Both the position numbers and the translations under genes were made by a program. From assembly GCF_947496875.1 (NCBI RefSeq), contig NZ_CANMEH010000015.1:1-55975 (forward strand): DNA of 55,975 nucleotides, in the 5' to 3' direction. Origin of the DNA: an uncultured Paracoccus sp. GTDB lineage: Bacteria > Pseudomonadota > Alphaproteobacteria > Rhodobacterales > Rhodobacteraceae. How positions within the stretch are numbered: the first letter of the stretch is position 1; every line of letters begins with the position of its first letter. A model generated the notes under the pieces. That model was not told the origin of the DNA. It saw only the letters and a program-made list of their open reading frames with translations, and did not search any database. Positions 26,725-35,880 of this stretch are shown here, one piece after another.

Positions 26725-27857
26725 CGCGCGGCCCCGGGCAGCATGGCGATCAGGGCGTCCATGACCGCCGAGGTGAGGAAGGCCAGCGCCACGGTCGGCA
26801 GCGCGCCCAGCAGGATCAGGTCGGTGGCGGTCTGGCCGACGCCCTGGAAGACGAAGGTGCCGAACCCCCCTGCCCCGATCAGCGCGCCCACGGTCGCCAT
26901 GCCGATGTTCTGGACCAGCACGATGCGCGCCGCGGTCAGGATCACCGGCAGGGCCAGCGGGATGTCGACCCGCAGCATCCGCTGCCGCGCGGTCAGGCCC
27001 ATGCCGTCGGCGGCCTCGGTGACGCTGCGCGGCACGCCGGTCAGCCCGGCCACGGTGTTGGCGACGATCGGCAGCAGCGAATAGAGGAACAGCGCCACGA
27101 AGGCCGGCGCCATGCCGATCCCGCGGATGCCCAGGGCGGCGGCGCCGGGCAGATTCGCGGCCACCCAGCCCAGCGGCACGATCAGCATCCCGAAGAGCGC
27201 GATCGAGGGGATGGTCTGCACCATCGTCAGCAGGTTCAGCACCGCGGGGCGGATCCGCGGCAGCCGGGTCAGCAGGATCCCCGCCGGCACGCCCGCCAGC
27301 ATCGCCACCCCGAACGAGCCGAAGGCCAGCCACAGATGCTTGGCCCCCTCGCGCCAGAACGCGCCGCTGCGGTTCTGGTATTCCTGCAGGACCGACAGCT
27401 GCGCCAGCGCACCGGAGCCGAGGATCAGCCACCCCGCGCCCACCGCCAGCGCCACCAGTGCCAGCCGCAGGGCCGGGCCGGGCCGCAGCCGGGTCATCCC
27501 GTCGATCACCAGCAGCCCGGCGCAGGCCAGGGCGATCCAGAACCCGGTGCCCGGCCCGACCCGCGCCTGCGGCGGCGCGTCGGCCGCCAGCCGCGCCGCG
27601 CCCCAGCCCATCAGCAGGATCAGCCCGACCAGCAGCCCCGCCGCGACCGCGACCCGCAGCACCGGGCGGTGCAGCGCCAGCAGCGCGCCGATCACCAGCG
27701 CCAGAGCGCCGAGCGCCAGCCCGGCGGCGCCCGGACCCAGCGTGTCGACCAGCCCGTGCGGCTGTCCGGCGGCGATCCGGTTAGCGCGGAACACCGCCAG
27801 CGGCAGCACCGCCGACGCCGCCAGCGGCAGCAGCAGGATCGCCATGCGGTCCCGCAT
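26721..27857 (-). CDS. yehY: osmoprotectant ABC transporter permease, long form
   Basis: This 378-residue permease has an extra N-terminal block of about four helices (1-150) before the classical permease domain, as in E. coli YehY. The EAA loop reads TEAADGMGLTARQRMLRVDIPLALP. The segment AQLSVLQEYQNRSGAFW precedes the transport domain. It follows the substrate-binding protein gene by 6 bases and overlaps the ATPase gene by 4, so all four proteins should be made from one transcript. Confidence 0.86.
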   Translation of the reverse strand: MRDRMAILLLPLAASAVLPLAVFRANRIAAGQPHGLVDTLGPGAAGLALGALALVIGALLALHRPVLRVAVAAGLLVGLILLMGWGAARLAADAPPQARVGPGTGFWIALACAGLLVIDGMTRLRPGPALRLALVALAVGAGWLILGSGALAQLSVLQEYQNRSGAFWREGAKHLWLAFGSFGVAMLAGVPAGILLTRLPRIRPAVLNLLTMVQTIPSIALFGMLIVPLGWVAANLPGAAALGIRGIGMAPAFVALFLYSLLPIVANTVAGLTGVPRSVTEAADGMGLTARQRMLRVDIPLALPVILTAARIVLVQNIGMATVGALIGAGGFGTFVFQGVGQTATDLILLGALPTVALAFLTSAVMDALIAMLPGAAR

Positions 27858-27863
27858 GCGGGA

Positions 27864-28769
27864 TCAGTTCAGCAGATCGTTGGCGGTCAGGAACTCCTGG
27901 GCGACATCGGCGGCGGGAATCCCCTCGACCTGCACCTTGCCGTTCAGGTCCTGCAGCGTCTCGAGCGTCAGTTTCTCGAAGACCGGCTGCAGCAGGCCCT
28001 CGATCTCGGGATGCTCGGCCAGGACCTCGGCGCGGACGACCGGCGCCGGCTGGTAGACCGGCTGCACCTGCTTGTCGTCCTCGAGCACGGTCAGGTCGGA
28101 AAACGCGATCTGGCCGTCGGTGCCATAGACCATGGCGGCATTCGCCCCGCTGGTGCCGTTCGCGGCCGCCTGGATGGTCGCGGCGGTATCGCCGCCGGAC
28201 AGGACGATCAGCTGATCGGCGCCCAGGGTGAAACCGTAGGCCGCCTGGAAGGACGGCAGCGCCGGGGCGGAGTTCACGAATTCGGACGAGGCCGCCAGCT
28301 TGACCTCGCCCCCGTCGCTGACCCATTTGCCGAAGTCGGACAAGGTCCTGACGCCGGCCGGTTCGGCCACGTCGGTGCGCAGCGCGATGCCCCAGGTATT
28401 GTTGGCCGGCGCCGGGGTCAGCCAGACCACGTCGTTTTCCTCCTGGTCGAGCTTTTTCGCCTCGGCATAGGCGGCCCCGGCATCCTTCCACAGCGGATCC
28501 TCGGCCCGGTTGAAGAAGAAGGCCGCGTTGCCGGTGTACTCGGGATAGATGTCGATCTCGCCCGCCAGCAGCGCCTGACGGACGACCGGCGTGCCGCCCA
28601 GCTGCAGGCGGTTCTCGGTCTCGATGCCCGCATTCTCCAGCACCGCGCGGATCATCTCGCCCAGGACGCCTCCTTCGGTGTCGATCTTGGACGAGACGAC
28701 AACCTGCGCGTGGGCTGAGGTGGCGAGGGCGGCCGCGGTGACGGCCGACAGAAGGACAGAACGGATCAT
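27864..28769 (-). CDS. osmF: osmoprotectant ABC transporter substrate-binding protein
   Basis: This 301-residue periplasmic protein has a signal peptide (MIRSVLLSAVTAAALATSAHA) and an OpuAC-type fold. VVVSSKIDTEGGVLGEMI and GEIDIYPEYTGNAAFFF are hallmark stretches of the glycine betaine/choline binding family. It is the first gene of the operon. Its promoter should lie in the 94 bases after the neighbouring terminator. YehZ/OsmF proteins bind betaine with low affinity, so uptake of another quaternary amine or compatible solute is possible. Confidence 0.88.
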   Translation of the reverse strand: MIRSVLLSAVTAAALATSAHAQVVVSSKIDTEGGVLGEMIRAVLENAGIETENRLQLGGTPVVRQALLAGEIDIYPEYTGNAAFFFNRAEDPLWKDAGAAYAEAKKLDQEENDVVWLTPAPANNTWGIALRTDVAEPAGVRTLSDFGKWVSDGGEVKLAASSEFVNSAPALPSFQAAYGFTLGADQLIVLSGGDTAATIQAAANGTSGANAAMVYGTDGQIAFSDLTVLEDDKQVQPVYQPAPVVRAEVLAEHPEIEGLLQPVFEKLTLETLQDLNGKVQVEGIPAADVAQEFLTANDLLN

Positions 28770-28863
28770 GGTTTTTCCTTTGCACCGAGGGGGTCACGCG
28801 CCGTCCGGTTGCACGGCCGGTTACCGGAACAGACCACAGACATTCAGGGACGAACAGAAAAAA

Positions 28864-28890
28864 GCGGCCCCGGCGCGTTGCCGGGGCCGC
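28864..28890 (-). terminator. intrinsic terminator
   Basis: A perfect 11-base stem (GCGGCCCCGGC at 28864-28874 and GCCGGGGCCGC at 28880-28890) has a 5-base loop. Read on the minus strand, it is followed by six T (28858-28863). It ends transcription of the DUF305-like gene just before the osmoprotectant operon. Confidence 0.9.
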
Positions 28891-28907
28891 CTGCGGATCT
28901 GACGGAC

Positions 28908-29900
28908 TCAGTTGCCTGTGCCCGTGTTTGCGCCGCTGGTTGCGCCGCCTGCACCGGAACTGGCGTCGCCGGCCGCCCCGCTTGAGGCGGCATCGCCGGC
29001 GCCGCTGCCCGATGCACTGTCCGCAGAGGTGCCGTCAGCCGGCATGCTGCCCGACGCGGCGCCCGCGGGTGACGCATCCGCGCCCCCGGCCGCTGGCATC
29101 GAGGATCCGGCGTCCGTCGATCCGGTCGCGTCCATACCGGACGCCGCTGCCGACCCGCCCATGCTGCCGCCGCCGGACATGGCGCCATCCGACCCCATCT
29201 GCATCATCTGCTGCATGTCGCTCACGCCGGCATCCGGCGCGTTGGTTTCCAGCCAGTCACCCAGGCGCTTGACCTCGCTTTCATGCGACGGGGCCATCTG
29301 TTCGGCCATCGACTTGACCTCGGCGTTCTCGACCGACCCGGACGCCTCCTTGGCCAGCTGCGCCGCCGCCAGATGCAGCGCCATCATGTTGCGCACGAAA
29401 TCCACGTCGGACTTGCCGGTCGAGGGCATCGACAGCATCGCGTTCAGATGCGCGGTGACGCCGCGGTCCGCCGCCATGTCGCCGCCAGCCATCTTGGCGG
29501 TCGTGCCTTCTGAGGTGCCGGCGGCAGCCGCCGCATCGCCGCTGACCGCCTCGCCGCCGCTGGCGGTGCCGGCTGCGCCCTCGGTCGTTGTCCCGGTCCC
29601 GGTGTCGGCAAGGGCGTGGGAGTCGGCCGGGCTATCCGCCGCATCCGATCCGGCGCCGGCGGTTGCGTCGGCGCTGCCGGACGCCGCGGCGCCGGTCGTG
29701 GCGCTGTCGGTCGCCATGCTCCCGCTGGCCGCCGCGCCGGCGTCGCCGGACGTGGCCGAGCCGCTGCTGCCGGCCATGCCGGAGGTCGCAGCGTCCGGGG
29801 TGCTGGCCCCGGGTGCCCCGGCGGCGCTTTGCGCCATGACGGCGGCGGGCGCGGTGGCCAGCATCAGCGACGTGAACAGAACGGTGTACTTCCTGGTCAT
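28908..29900 (-). CDS. Ala/Ser/Gly-rich secreted protein with DUF305-like core
   Basis: The 330-residue protein has a signal peptide (LFTSLMLATAPAAVMAQ) followed by about 120 residues of low-complexity Ala/Ser/Gly/Asp. A helical core lies at about 150-220 (DVDFVRNMMALHLAAAQLAK, then HESEVKRLGDWLETN), and a second low-complexity tail runs to the end. The core resembles DUF305 ferritin-like domains, some of which bind copper, but one of the usual paired His residues is Leu here (ALH instead of HH). A perfect AGGAGG lies 5 bases upstream of the ATG at 29900; nearby ATGs at 29903 and 29918 are in frame. The function is unknown. A periplasmic or extracellular location is inferred. Confidence 0.75.
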   Translation of the reverse strand: MTRKYTVLFTSLMLATAPAAVMAQSAAGAPGASTPDAATSGMAGSSGSATSGDAGAAASGSMATDSATTGAAASGSADATAGAGSDAADSPADSHALADTGTGTTTEGAAGTASGGEAVSGDAAAAAGTSEGTTAKMAGGDMAADRGVTAHLNAMLSMPSTGKSDVDFVRNMMALHLAAAQLAKEASGSVENAEVKSMAEQMAPSHESEVKRLGDWLETNAPDAGVSDMQQMMQMGSDGAMSGGGSMGGSAAASGMDATGSTDAGSSMPAAGGADASPAGAASGSMPADGTSADSASGSGAGDAASSGAAGDASSGAGGATSGANTGTGN

Positions 29901-30344
29901 CATTTCCTCCTCTGTCATGCGGCAGGAACCGCGACCGGTCGGGCGCCAGCCCTGCGCATGAACTCCTGGTGAATCACGACGTGATCCGGACCGTGCCTCC
30001 TCGCAGGTCCGATGCGGGACAACGCGTCACCTCCGGGCCCGGATCGGTTAACTTTTGCTGTCCGCACGCCCGGCGCGAGTCGCCTGCTGTCCACGACACC
30101 GTTGTGAAAACGGCGTCGCGCTGTTGACACCGGGGCTGGGGCACGCCATCTGTCCCCCTGTCGACGCCCGCTGCCGCGTGAGCAGCTGCAGGTTTCCTGC
30201 CAAGGCTCGACATCAGACCAGGTTCCCATGTCACGCAAGGGTTGCCGGCGGGTGTCGTATCTGACCCGCGACCTTTGCCTTCCGCGGCCGATCGGGCCGC
30301 GGCTTCTGCACGGCCCGATACGGGGGCCGGCTACAGGACCTGAG

Positions 30345-31787
30345 ATGACCGACACGACCAATACCGGTGCCCGCACCGCCAATCGCCGCCGCCCTGCCCC
30401 GCACCCGACCGACGCCGACAGCCGCGGCAAGCCGCGCTCGGCCGGGTTCCAGGCCCGTCGCGGCCCGGGCCGCGCCAAGAAGGACCGGTTCGAGGCCGAG
30501 CCCTTCATCCGGCGCGCCATTCCGGACATGGACACCCCGTTCACCCGCATGGGCATCGACCCGCGCGTGGCGATCAACCTGCCCGAGCTGGGCATGACCG
30601 AACCGACGCCGATCCAGGCGCAGGCGATCCCCGCGATCATCGAGGGGCGCGACCTGCTGGGCATGGCCCAGACCGGCACCGGCAAGACCGCGGCCTTCGG
30701 GCTGCCGATGCTGACCCGGCTGCTCGTCGCGGGCAAGCGCCCCGACCCGATGACCTGCCGTGCACTGATCCTGGCCCCGACGCGCGAGCTGGCGACCCAG
30801 ATCGCCGCCAATGTCGAGGCCTATGCCCACGGGACCGGCGTCCGCGCCTTCCGCGTTGTCGGTGGCGCCTCGATCGGCGTGCAGATCGACCGGCTGTCGC
30901 GTGGCGTCGACGTGCTGATCGCCACCCCGGGCCGGCTGATCGACCTGATCGAGCGCAAGGCGATCCGGTTCGACCAGACCCGCTATCTGGTGCTGGACGA
31001 GGCCGACCAGATGCTGGACATCGGCTTCATCCACGCGCTGCGCCGTATCGCCAAGCTGCTGCCGGCCGACCGCCAGACGCTGCTGTTCTCGGCGACCATG
31101 CCCAAGCTGATGGAAGAGCTGGCGGCCAGCTACCTGACCGATCCCGTGCGGGTCCAGGCGAACCCGCCCGGCCGTGCCGCGGAAAAGATCACCCAGGGCG
31201 TGCATTTCGTGAACCAGGGCGACAAGGCGTCGTTGCTGGCCGAGTATCTGCGCAAGCATCCGGGCGAGCTGGCGATCGTGTTCGGTCGCACCAAGCACGG
31301 CTCGGAAAAGCTGCGCAAGCTGCTGGCCGACTGGGGGTTCAAGGTCGACGCGATCCACGGCAACAAGAGCCAGGGACAGCGTGAGCGCGCCTTGGCCGGG
31401 TTCCGCGCCGAACAGACCCAGGTGCTGGTCGCGACCGACGTCGCGGCCCGCGGCCTGGACATCCCGCAGGTCGCGCATGTCTACAATTTCGACCTGCCGA
31501 ACGTGCCGGAAAACTATGTCCACCGGATCGGTCGCACCGCGCGCGCCGGCCGCGACGGTCGGGCGGTGGCGTTCTGCGCGCCGGCCGAGGTCGGCGAACT
31601 GCGCGCCATGGAAAAGGCCATGAAGGCCTCGATCCCGGTGATCGGGGGCGAGGTGCCGACGGGTCCCGTACCCGGCCCGGCTGGCCGCCGCCAGGGCGGA
31701 CGCCCCGGATCGGCCGGCCCCGCCGCCGGCAAGCGCCCCGCGCGCCGTCCCTCGCGCGCGCCGAAATCGGGCAGCCGGCAAGGCTGA
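30345..31787 (+). CDS. rhlE: DEAD-box RNA helicase, RhlE-like
   Basis: This 480-residue ATP-dependent helicase remodels RNA. After a basic, disordered N-terminus (about 1-60) all motifs are present: Q motif (MTEPTPIQAQAIPAI), motif I AQTGTGKTAAF, Ia PTRELATQI, TPGRL, DEAD in VLDEADQML, SAT in LFSATMP, VATDVAARGLDIP and HRIGRTARAGRDG. A basic Gly/Arg/Pro tail follows. An in-frame ATG at 30228 would add 39 residues, but the ATG at 30345 fits the family better. A terminator lies 13 bases after the stop. Assignment to RhlE over other DEAD helicases is by general likeness. Confidence 0.88.
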   Translation: MTDTTNTGARTANRRRPAPHPTDADSRGKPRSAGFQARRGPGRAKKDRFEAEPFIRRAIPDMDTPFTRMGIDPRVAINLPELGMTEPTPIQAQAIPAIIEGRDLLGMAQTGTGKTAAFGLPMLTRLLVAGKRPDPMTCRALILAPTRELATQIAANVEAYAHGTGVRAFRVVGGASIGVQIDRLSRGVDVLIATPGRLIDLIERKAIRFDQTRYLVLDEADQMLDIGFIHALRRIAKLLPADRQTLLFSATMPKLMEELAASYLTDPVRVQANPPGRAAEKITQGVHFVNQGDKASLLAEYLRKHPGELAIVFGRTKHGSEKLRKLLADWGFKVDAIHGNKSQGQRERALAGFRAEQTQVLVATDVAARGLDIPQVAHVYNFDLPNVPENYVHRIGRTARAGRDGRAVAFCAPAEVGELRAMEKAMKASIPVIGGEVPTGPVPGPAGRRQGGRPGSAGPAAGKRPARRPSRAPKSGSRQG

Positions 31788-32139
31788 CCTACCAGGAGGG
31801 GGGGGCGGTTCGCCGCCCCCGGCCTGCTTCTGCCCGGGCACCGATCGCGTGCCGGGGAGAACCTGTGCTGGCCGCGCAGCGTCTTGCCAGCCCCTGCGGG
31901 GGCGGTAACCTGCATGGGGCCAAGCTGTACCCCCATTATTCGACCACGAACGCCGGCATGAGCACGGTTTTGCTGCAGGCGTCTTATGATCCGCTGTGCC
32001 GCCGCCACTGGCGCCAGGAGATGGGCTGAAACACGGCCGTTCAGGAAATCTTTACCCCGCCTACGACAGGCTGCAGGCCGATTGCGGGGCTGTGGCTGCT
32101 GCGCTAACCCTGTCTGCAGACTGGCAAAGGACCTGTTTC
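31788..32139. other. intergenic region between helicase and carboxypeptidase genes
   Basis: About 350 bases without a supported gene. It holds the terminator at 31801-31820 and presumably the promoter of the dacC-tmk-holB-tatD group. Frames that extend the carboxypeptidase upstream to 31996 lack a signal peptide at their start and are not favoured. Confidence 0.4.
31801..31820 (+). terminator. UUCG-loop hairpin terminator
   Basis: GGGGGCGG and CCGCCCCC form a perfect 8-base stem closed by a TTCG tetraloop, just after the helicase stop codon. A clear U-run is lacking (GGCCTGCTTCT follows), so it may need help or act as a 3'-end stabiliser. Confidence 0.55.
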
Positions 32140-33297
32140 ATGCGCGCGATCCTGTCCCGCATCGTTTTCGCCGTGGTGATCGCGGCGGTCTGGACGCCTG
32201 CGGCCCGTGCCTTCGACACGAATGCGCGCGAGGCGTGGGTGTTCGACGTGCCGACCGGCACGGTGCTGATGGACAAGAACGCCGACACCCCGCAGCCGCC
32301 GGCCTCGATGTCCAAGCTGATGACGCTGTACATGCTGTTCGAGGCGGTGCGCGAAGGCAGGGTGGCGATGGATACCCGGTTCCCGGTCTCGACCAAGGCC
32401 CGGCAGATGCAGGGCTCGACGATGTTCCTGAACGAACGCGACCGCCCGACGGTGGAGGAGCTGATCAAGGGGATCATCGTCCTGTCCGGCAATGATGCCT
32501 GCGTGGTGGTCGCCGAGGGCCTGGCCGGAACCGAGGAGGAATTCGCCCGGCAGATGAACGAACGCGCCACGACGCTGGGGTTGACGCAGTCCCATTTCGT
32601 GAACGCCTCGGGCTGGCCGGCGCCCGGGCATGTGATGTCGGCGCGCGACCTGGGGATGCTGGCGCTGTACCTGATCCGCGATTATCCGGAGCTGTACCGC
32701 AACTTTGCGCTGACAGAGTTCCCGTTCGACAACCGCGCCCCGGCAAACCGGTTCAACCGGAACCCGCTGCTGGCACTGGGGATCGGCGCCGACGGGCTGA
32801 AGACCGGGCACACCAGCGAAGCCGGTCACGGTCTGGTCGGGTCCGCCGTGCAGGACGGCCGCCGCATCGTTTTCGTGATCACCGGGCTCGAGACTGCCGA
32901 GGCGCGCGCAGAGGAAGCCGAGCGGATCGTGAACTGGGCGTTCCGGCAGTTCACCATGCGCACCCTGGTTCCCAAGGGCGAGATCGTGGCACAGGCACCG
33001 GTCTGGCTGGGCACGGCGTCACGGGTCGGGCTGACCACCGCGGAAGGCGTCAACGTGCTGATCCCCGCGGGCGCGGCGGGCCATGTCAAGGCCGAGGCGG
33101 TGTTCGATGGCCCGGTGGAGGCACCTATAGATTCGGGGCAGAAGCTGGGTGACCTGGTCGTGACGATCCCCGGCACCGCGGGCGCCACGCTGCCGCTGCT
33201 GGCGGTATCGGACGTGCCGCGGGCCGGCGTGGTCGGCCGCCTGCAAGGCGCCGCGATGCGGCTGGGCCGCCGGGCGATCGACGCGGTCGGGGGCTGA
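32140..33297 (+). CDS. dacC: D-alanyl-D-alanine carboxypeptidase (PBP5/6 class)
   Basis: This 385-residue periplasmic enzyme trims the terminal D-Ala from peptidoglycan stem peptides. It has a signal peptide (SRIVFAVVIAAVWTPAARA) followed by the peptidase S11 domain. The active-site triad of motifs is complete: SMSK (SxxK), SGN in IVLSGNDAC and KTG in GLKTGHTSEAG. The C-terminal PBP5 domain ends with an amphipathic stretch (RLQGAAMRLGRRAIDAVGG) that would tether it to the membrane. The ATG at 32140 starts the signal peptide. The thymidylate kinase gene follows 11 bases later. The symbol dacC is a best guess among the dac genes. Confidence 0.92.
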   Translation: MRAILSRIVFAVVIAAVWTPAARAFDTNAREAWVFDVPTGTVLMDKNADTPQPPASMSKLMTLYMLFEAVREGRVAMDTRFPVSTKARQMQGSTMFLNERDRPTVEELIKGIIVLSGNDACVVVAEGLAGTEEEFARQMNERATTLGLTQSHFVNASGWPAPGHVMSARDLGMLALYLIRDYPELYRNFALTEFPFDNRAPANRFNRNPLLALGIGADGLKTGHTSEAGHGLVGSAVQDGRRIVFVITGLETAEARAEEAERIVNWAFRQFTMRTLVPKGEIVAQAPVWLGTASRVGLTTAEGVNVLIPAGAAGHVKAEAVFDGPVEAPIDSGQKLGDLVVTIPGTAGATLPLLAVSDVPRAGVVGRLQGAAMRLGRRAIDAVGG

Positions 33298-33308
33298 AGA
33301 GCCTCGGC

Positions 33309-33944
33309 ATGTTCATCAGCCTGGAAGGCATCGACGGGTCCGGCAAGTCGACCCAGGCCCGCCTGCTGGCGCAGCATCTGCGCGGGGCGGGGCACGACGT
33401 GGTACTGACCCGCGAACCGGGCGGCGCGCCCGGGGCCGAAGAGATCCGGCGCCTGCTGGTCGAGGGCGCCGGCGACCGCTGGTCGCCGGAGACCGAGATC
33501 CTGCTGTTCACCGCCGCCCGCCGCGATCATCTGGAGCGCACCATCGAGCCGGCGCTGGCCCGCGGCGCGGTGGTCATCAGCGACCGCTTTGCCGATTCCA
33601 CCCGGGTCTATCAGGGCGCCGCGCGGGCCGACCTGCGGACCACGGTCGATCGCCTGCACGCGCTGATGATCGGGCTGGAGCCCGACCTGACGCTGGTCAT
33701 CGACGCCGATCCGGCGGGCGCGCTGGCCCGGGGCGCCGCACGGGGCGGTGCCGAGGACCGGTTCGAACGCATGGGCGTGCCCTTCCAGCAACGCCTGCGC
33801 GACGGCTTTCGCGCGCTGGTCGAGGAACTGCCCGACCGGGTGCGCCTGATCGACGGATCGGGCAGCCCGGAGGAAGTCGCCGGGCGGGTGCAGGCGGCCG
33901 TCGGCCAGCTGCTGCCGGCCGCGCCGCGCCCGCATCCCGCATGA
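33309..33944 (+). CDS. tmk: thymidylate kinase
   Basis: This 211-residue enzyme phosphorylates dTMP to dTDP for DNA synthesis. The P-loop reads FISLEGIDGSGKSTQ, the DR motif lies in ISDRFADSTRVYQG, and the LID region is GGAEDRFER. The length is normal. The stop overlaps the start of holB by 4 bases, a common alphaproteobacterial arrangement that couples nucleotide supply and replication genes. Confidence 0.94.
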   Translation: MFISLEGIDGSGKSTQARLLAQHLRGAGHDVVLTREPGGAPGAEEIRRLLVEGAGDRWSPETEILLFTAARRDHLERTIEPALARGAVVISDRFADSTRVYQGAARADLRTTVDRLHALMIGLEPDLTLVIDADPAGALARGAARGGAEDRFERMGVPFQQRLRDGFRALVEELPDRVRLIDGSGSPEEVAGRVQAAVGQLLPAAPRPHPA

Positions 33945-35035
33945 GCGCCGAGGCGGCGCTGCCCGAGGCGGATCGCGTCCCCGGCTTTCCGCACCCCCGC
34001 GAGACCCGGCGGGTGGTGGGTCAGGATCATGCGGTGGCCGAGTTCGTCGACGCAGCCCGGTCACACCGGATGCACCACGCCTGGCTGCTGACGGGGCCGC
34101 GCGGCACCGGCAAGGCCACGCTCGCCTGGGCCATCGCCCGCTGGCTGCTGTCGGGTGCCGGCAGCGACGACCTGTCGGTCACCCCGGACGATCCGGTTGC
34201 ACGTCGGGTGCTGGCCCTGTCCGAACCGCGCCTGCATCTGGTCCGCCGTGCGGTCGACGAAAAGACCGGCCGGATCCGCGCCGAGATCACGGTCGACGAT
34301 ATCCGCCGGCTGCTGTCCTTTTTCCACATGAGCGCGGCCGAGGGCGGCCACCGCGTGGCCATCATCGACGCCGCAGACGAGATGAACGTCTCGGCCGCGA
34401 ACGCGCTGCTGAAGATATTGGAGGAGCCGCCGCGCGACGCGCTGCTGCTGCTGGTCGCGCACCAGCCGGACCGCCTGCTGCCGACGATCCGGTCGCGCTG
34501 CCGCACCCTGCGCCTGTCCGAACTGGCGCCCGAGGACATGGCCGCGGCGATGGCGCCGCTGGCGGTGCAGGGCGATCCGACACGGCTGGCGGCGCTGGCC
34601 CACGGCTCGGTGGGCGAGGCGCTGCGGCTGGCCGGACAGGACGGGCTTTCGGTCTATCAGGCGATCGTCGACCTGTTCGCCACCCTGCCCCGGCTGGACC
34701 GCCGGCAGGCCGCCGCGCTGGCCGACGCGGCCGCGGCGCGGCCGGGGGCGGACGGCGATCCGTTCGACCTGGTGGTGACCCTGCTCGACCGGTTCCTGGC
34801 GCGCGCCGCGCGGGCCGGGCTGATGGGCGCCCCGCTGCCCGAGGCCGCCCGGGCCGAGGCCGAGGTCTTGACCCGCATGTCGCCCGACGAGCGCAGCGCC
34901 CGGGGCTGGGCAACGGCGCAGGCCGAACTGTCCGCCCGGGCGCGCCGCGGCCGGGCCGTCAATCTTGACCCGGCGGCGCTGGTGATGGATATGCTCGTCA
35001 CGCTCGCGCAGCAGCCTGGCGTGCCCGAGGCCTGA
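33941..35035 (+). CDS. holB: DNA polymerase III delta' subunit
   Basis: This 364-residue clamp-loader subunit has the AAA+ core with GPRGTGKATLAW, the conserved helix EMNVSAANALLKILEEPP and the SRC motif IRSRCRTLRL. The C-terminal part (about 240-364) is the alpha-helical clamp-loader collar. It works with gamma/tau and delta to load the beta clamp onto DNA. The ATG at 33941 overlaps tmk by 4 bases. Confidence 0.92.
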   Translation: MSAEAALPEADRVPGFPHPRETRRVVGQDHAVAEFVDAARSHRMHHAWLLTGPRGTGKATLAWAIARWLLSGAGSDDLSVTPDDPVARRVLALSEPRLHLVRRAVDEKTGRIRAEITVDDIRRLLSFFHMSAAEGGHRVAIIDAADEMNVSAANALLKILEEPPRDALLLLVAHQPDRLLPTIRSRCRTLRLSELAPEDMAAAMAPLAVQGDPTRLAALAHGSVGEALRLAGQDGLSVYQAIVDLFATLPRLDRRQAAALADAAAARPGADGDPFDLVVTLLDRFLARAARAGLMGAPLPEAARAEAEVLTRMSPDERSARGWATAQAELSARARRGRAVNLDPAALVMDMLVTLAQQPGVPEA

Positions 35036-35067
35036 CGCCCGTACCGTCCCTTGTCCGAAGGCTCGCC

Positions 35068-35880
35068 ATGACCGATCCGCTCACCGCCCCGCCGGCGCTG
35101 GTCGACAGCCACTGTCATCTGGATTTTCCCGATTTCGACGGCGAACAGGCGGCGCTGGTCGCGCGAGCCCGCGCGGCGGGCGTGACCCGGATGGTGACGA
35201 TCTGCACGCGGCTGCGGCTGGAACCGCAGGTCCGCGCCATTGCCGAGGCGCATGAGGGCGTCTTCTACGCTGCCGGCACCCACCCGATGCAGGCCGCGGA
35301 GGAGCCGATGGCGACGGTCGACCAGCTGGTGGCGCTGGCCCGGCATCCGAAGCTGGTCGGGATCGGGGAAACCGGGCTCGACTATCACTACACGGCCGAC
35401 AGCGCCGCCCGGCAGCAGGACAGCCTGCGCATCCATGTCGAGGCCGCGCGCCGGACCGGCCTGCCGCTGATCATCCACGCCCGCGATGCCGACGACGACA
35501 TGGCCCGGATCCTGTCGGAGGAATACGCCGCCGGGGCCTTTTCCGGCATCATGCACTGCTATACCTCGGGTGCCGCGCTGGCGGAAACCGCGCTGGGGAT
35601 CGGGTTCTACCTGTCGATGTCCGGCATCGCGGCGTTTCCCCGATCGACCGCCATCCGCGACATCTTTGCCGCTGCTCCGCGCGACCGCATCCTGGTCGAG
35701 ACCGACGCGCCCTTCCTCGCCCCGCCGCCGCATCGCGGCAAGCGCAACGAGCCGGCGCATGTCGTGCATACCGCCCGCGTGGGCGCCGAGCTGCTGGGCC
35801 TGACCGATGCCGAGTTCGCGGCCCTGACCAGCGCCAATTTCGACCGGCTGTTTTCCAAAGCGGCTGCGGAACGGGCATGA
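35068..35880 (+). CDS. tatD: TatD-family metal-dependent hydrolase
   Basis: This 270-residue TIM-barrel hydrolase carries the metal ligands in DSHCHLDFPDF, GETGLDYHY, LIIHARDAD, MHCYTSG and ETDAPFLAPPPHRGKRNEP. The family includes 3'-5' DNA exonucleases involved in DNA repair. In many relatives the metG gene sits between holB and tatD; here it is absent and tatD follows holB by 32 bases. The stop overlaps the start of the MBL gene by 4 bases. Confidence 0.92.
   Translation: MTDPLTAPPALVDSHCHLDFPDFDGEQAALVARARAAGVTRMVTICTRLRLEPQVRAIAEAHEGVFYAAGTHPMQAAEEPMATVDQLVALARHPKLVGIGETGLDYHYTADSAARQQDSLRIHVEAARRTGLPLIIHARDADDDMARILSEEYAAGAFSGIMHCYTSGAALAETALGIGFYLSMSGIAAFPRSTAIRDIFAAAPRDRILVETDAPFLAPPPHRGKRNEPAHVVHTARVGAELLGLTDAEFAALTSANFDRLFSKAAAERA

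Noticed and set aside
24950..28718. Several long plus-strand frames (347-460 codons)
   Set aside because: All are opposite the osmoprotectant ABC operon and rich in Arg, Gln, Pro and His; none shows a domain or ribosome binding site.
30231..31841. 536-codon minus-strand open frame
   Set aside because: It is antisense to a DEAD-box helicase with every motif intact; composition is that of a shadow frame.
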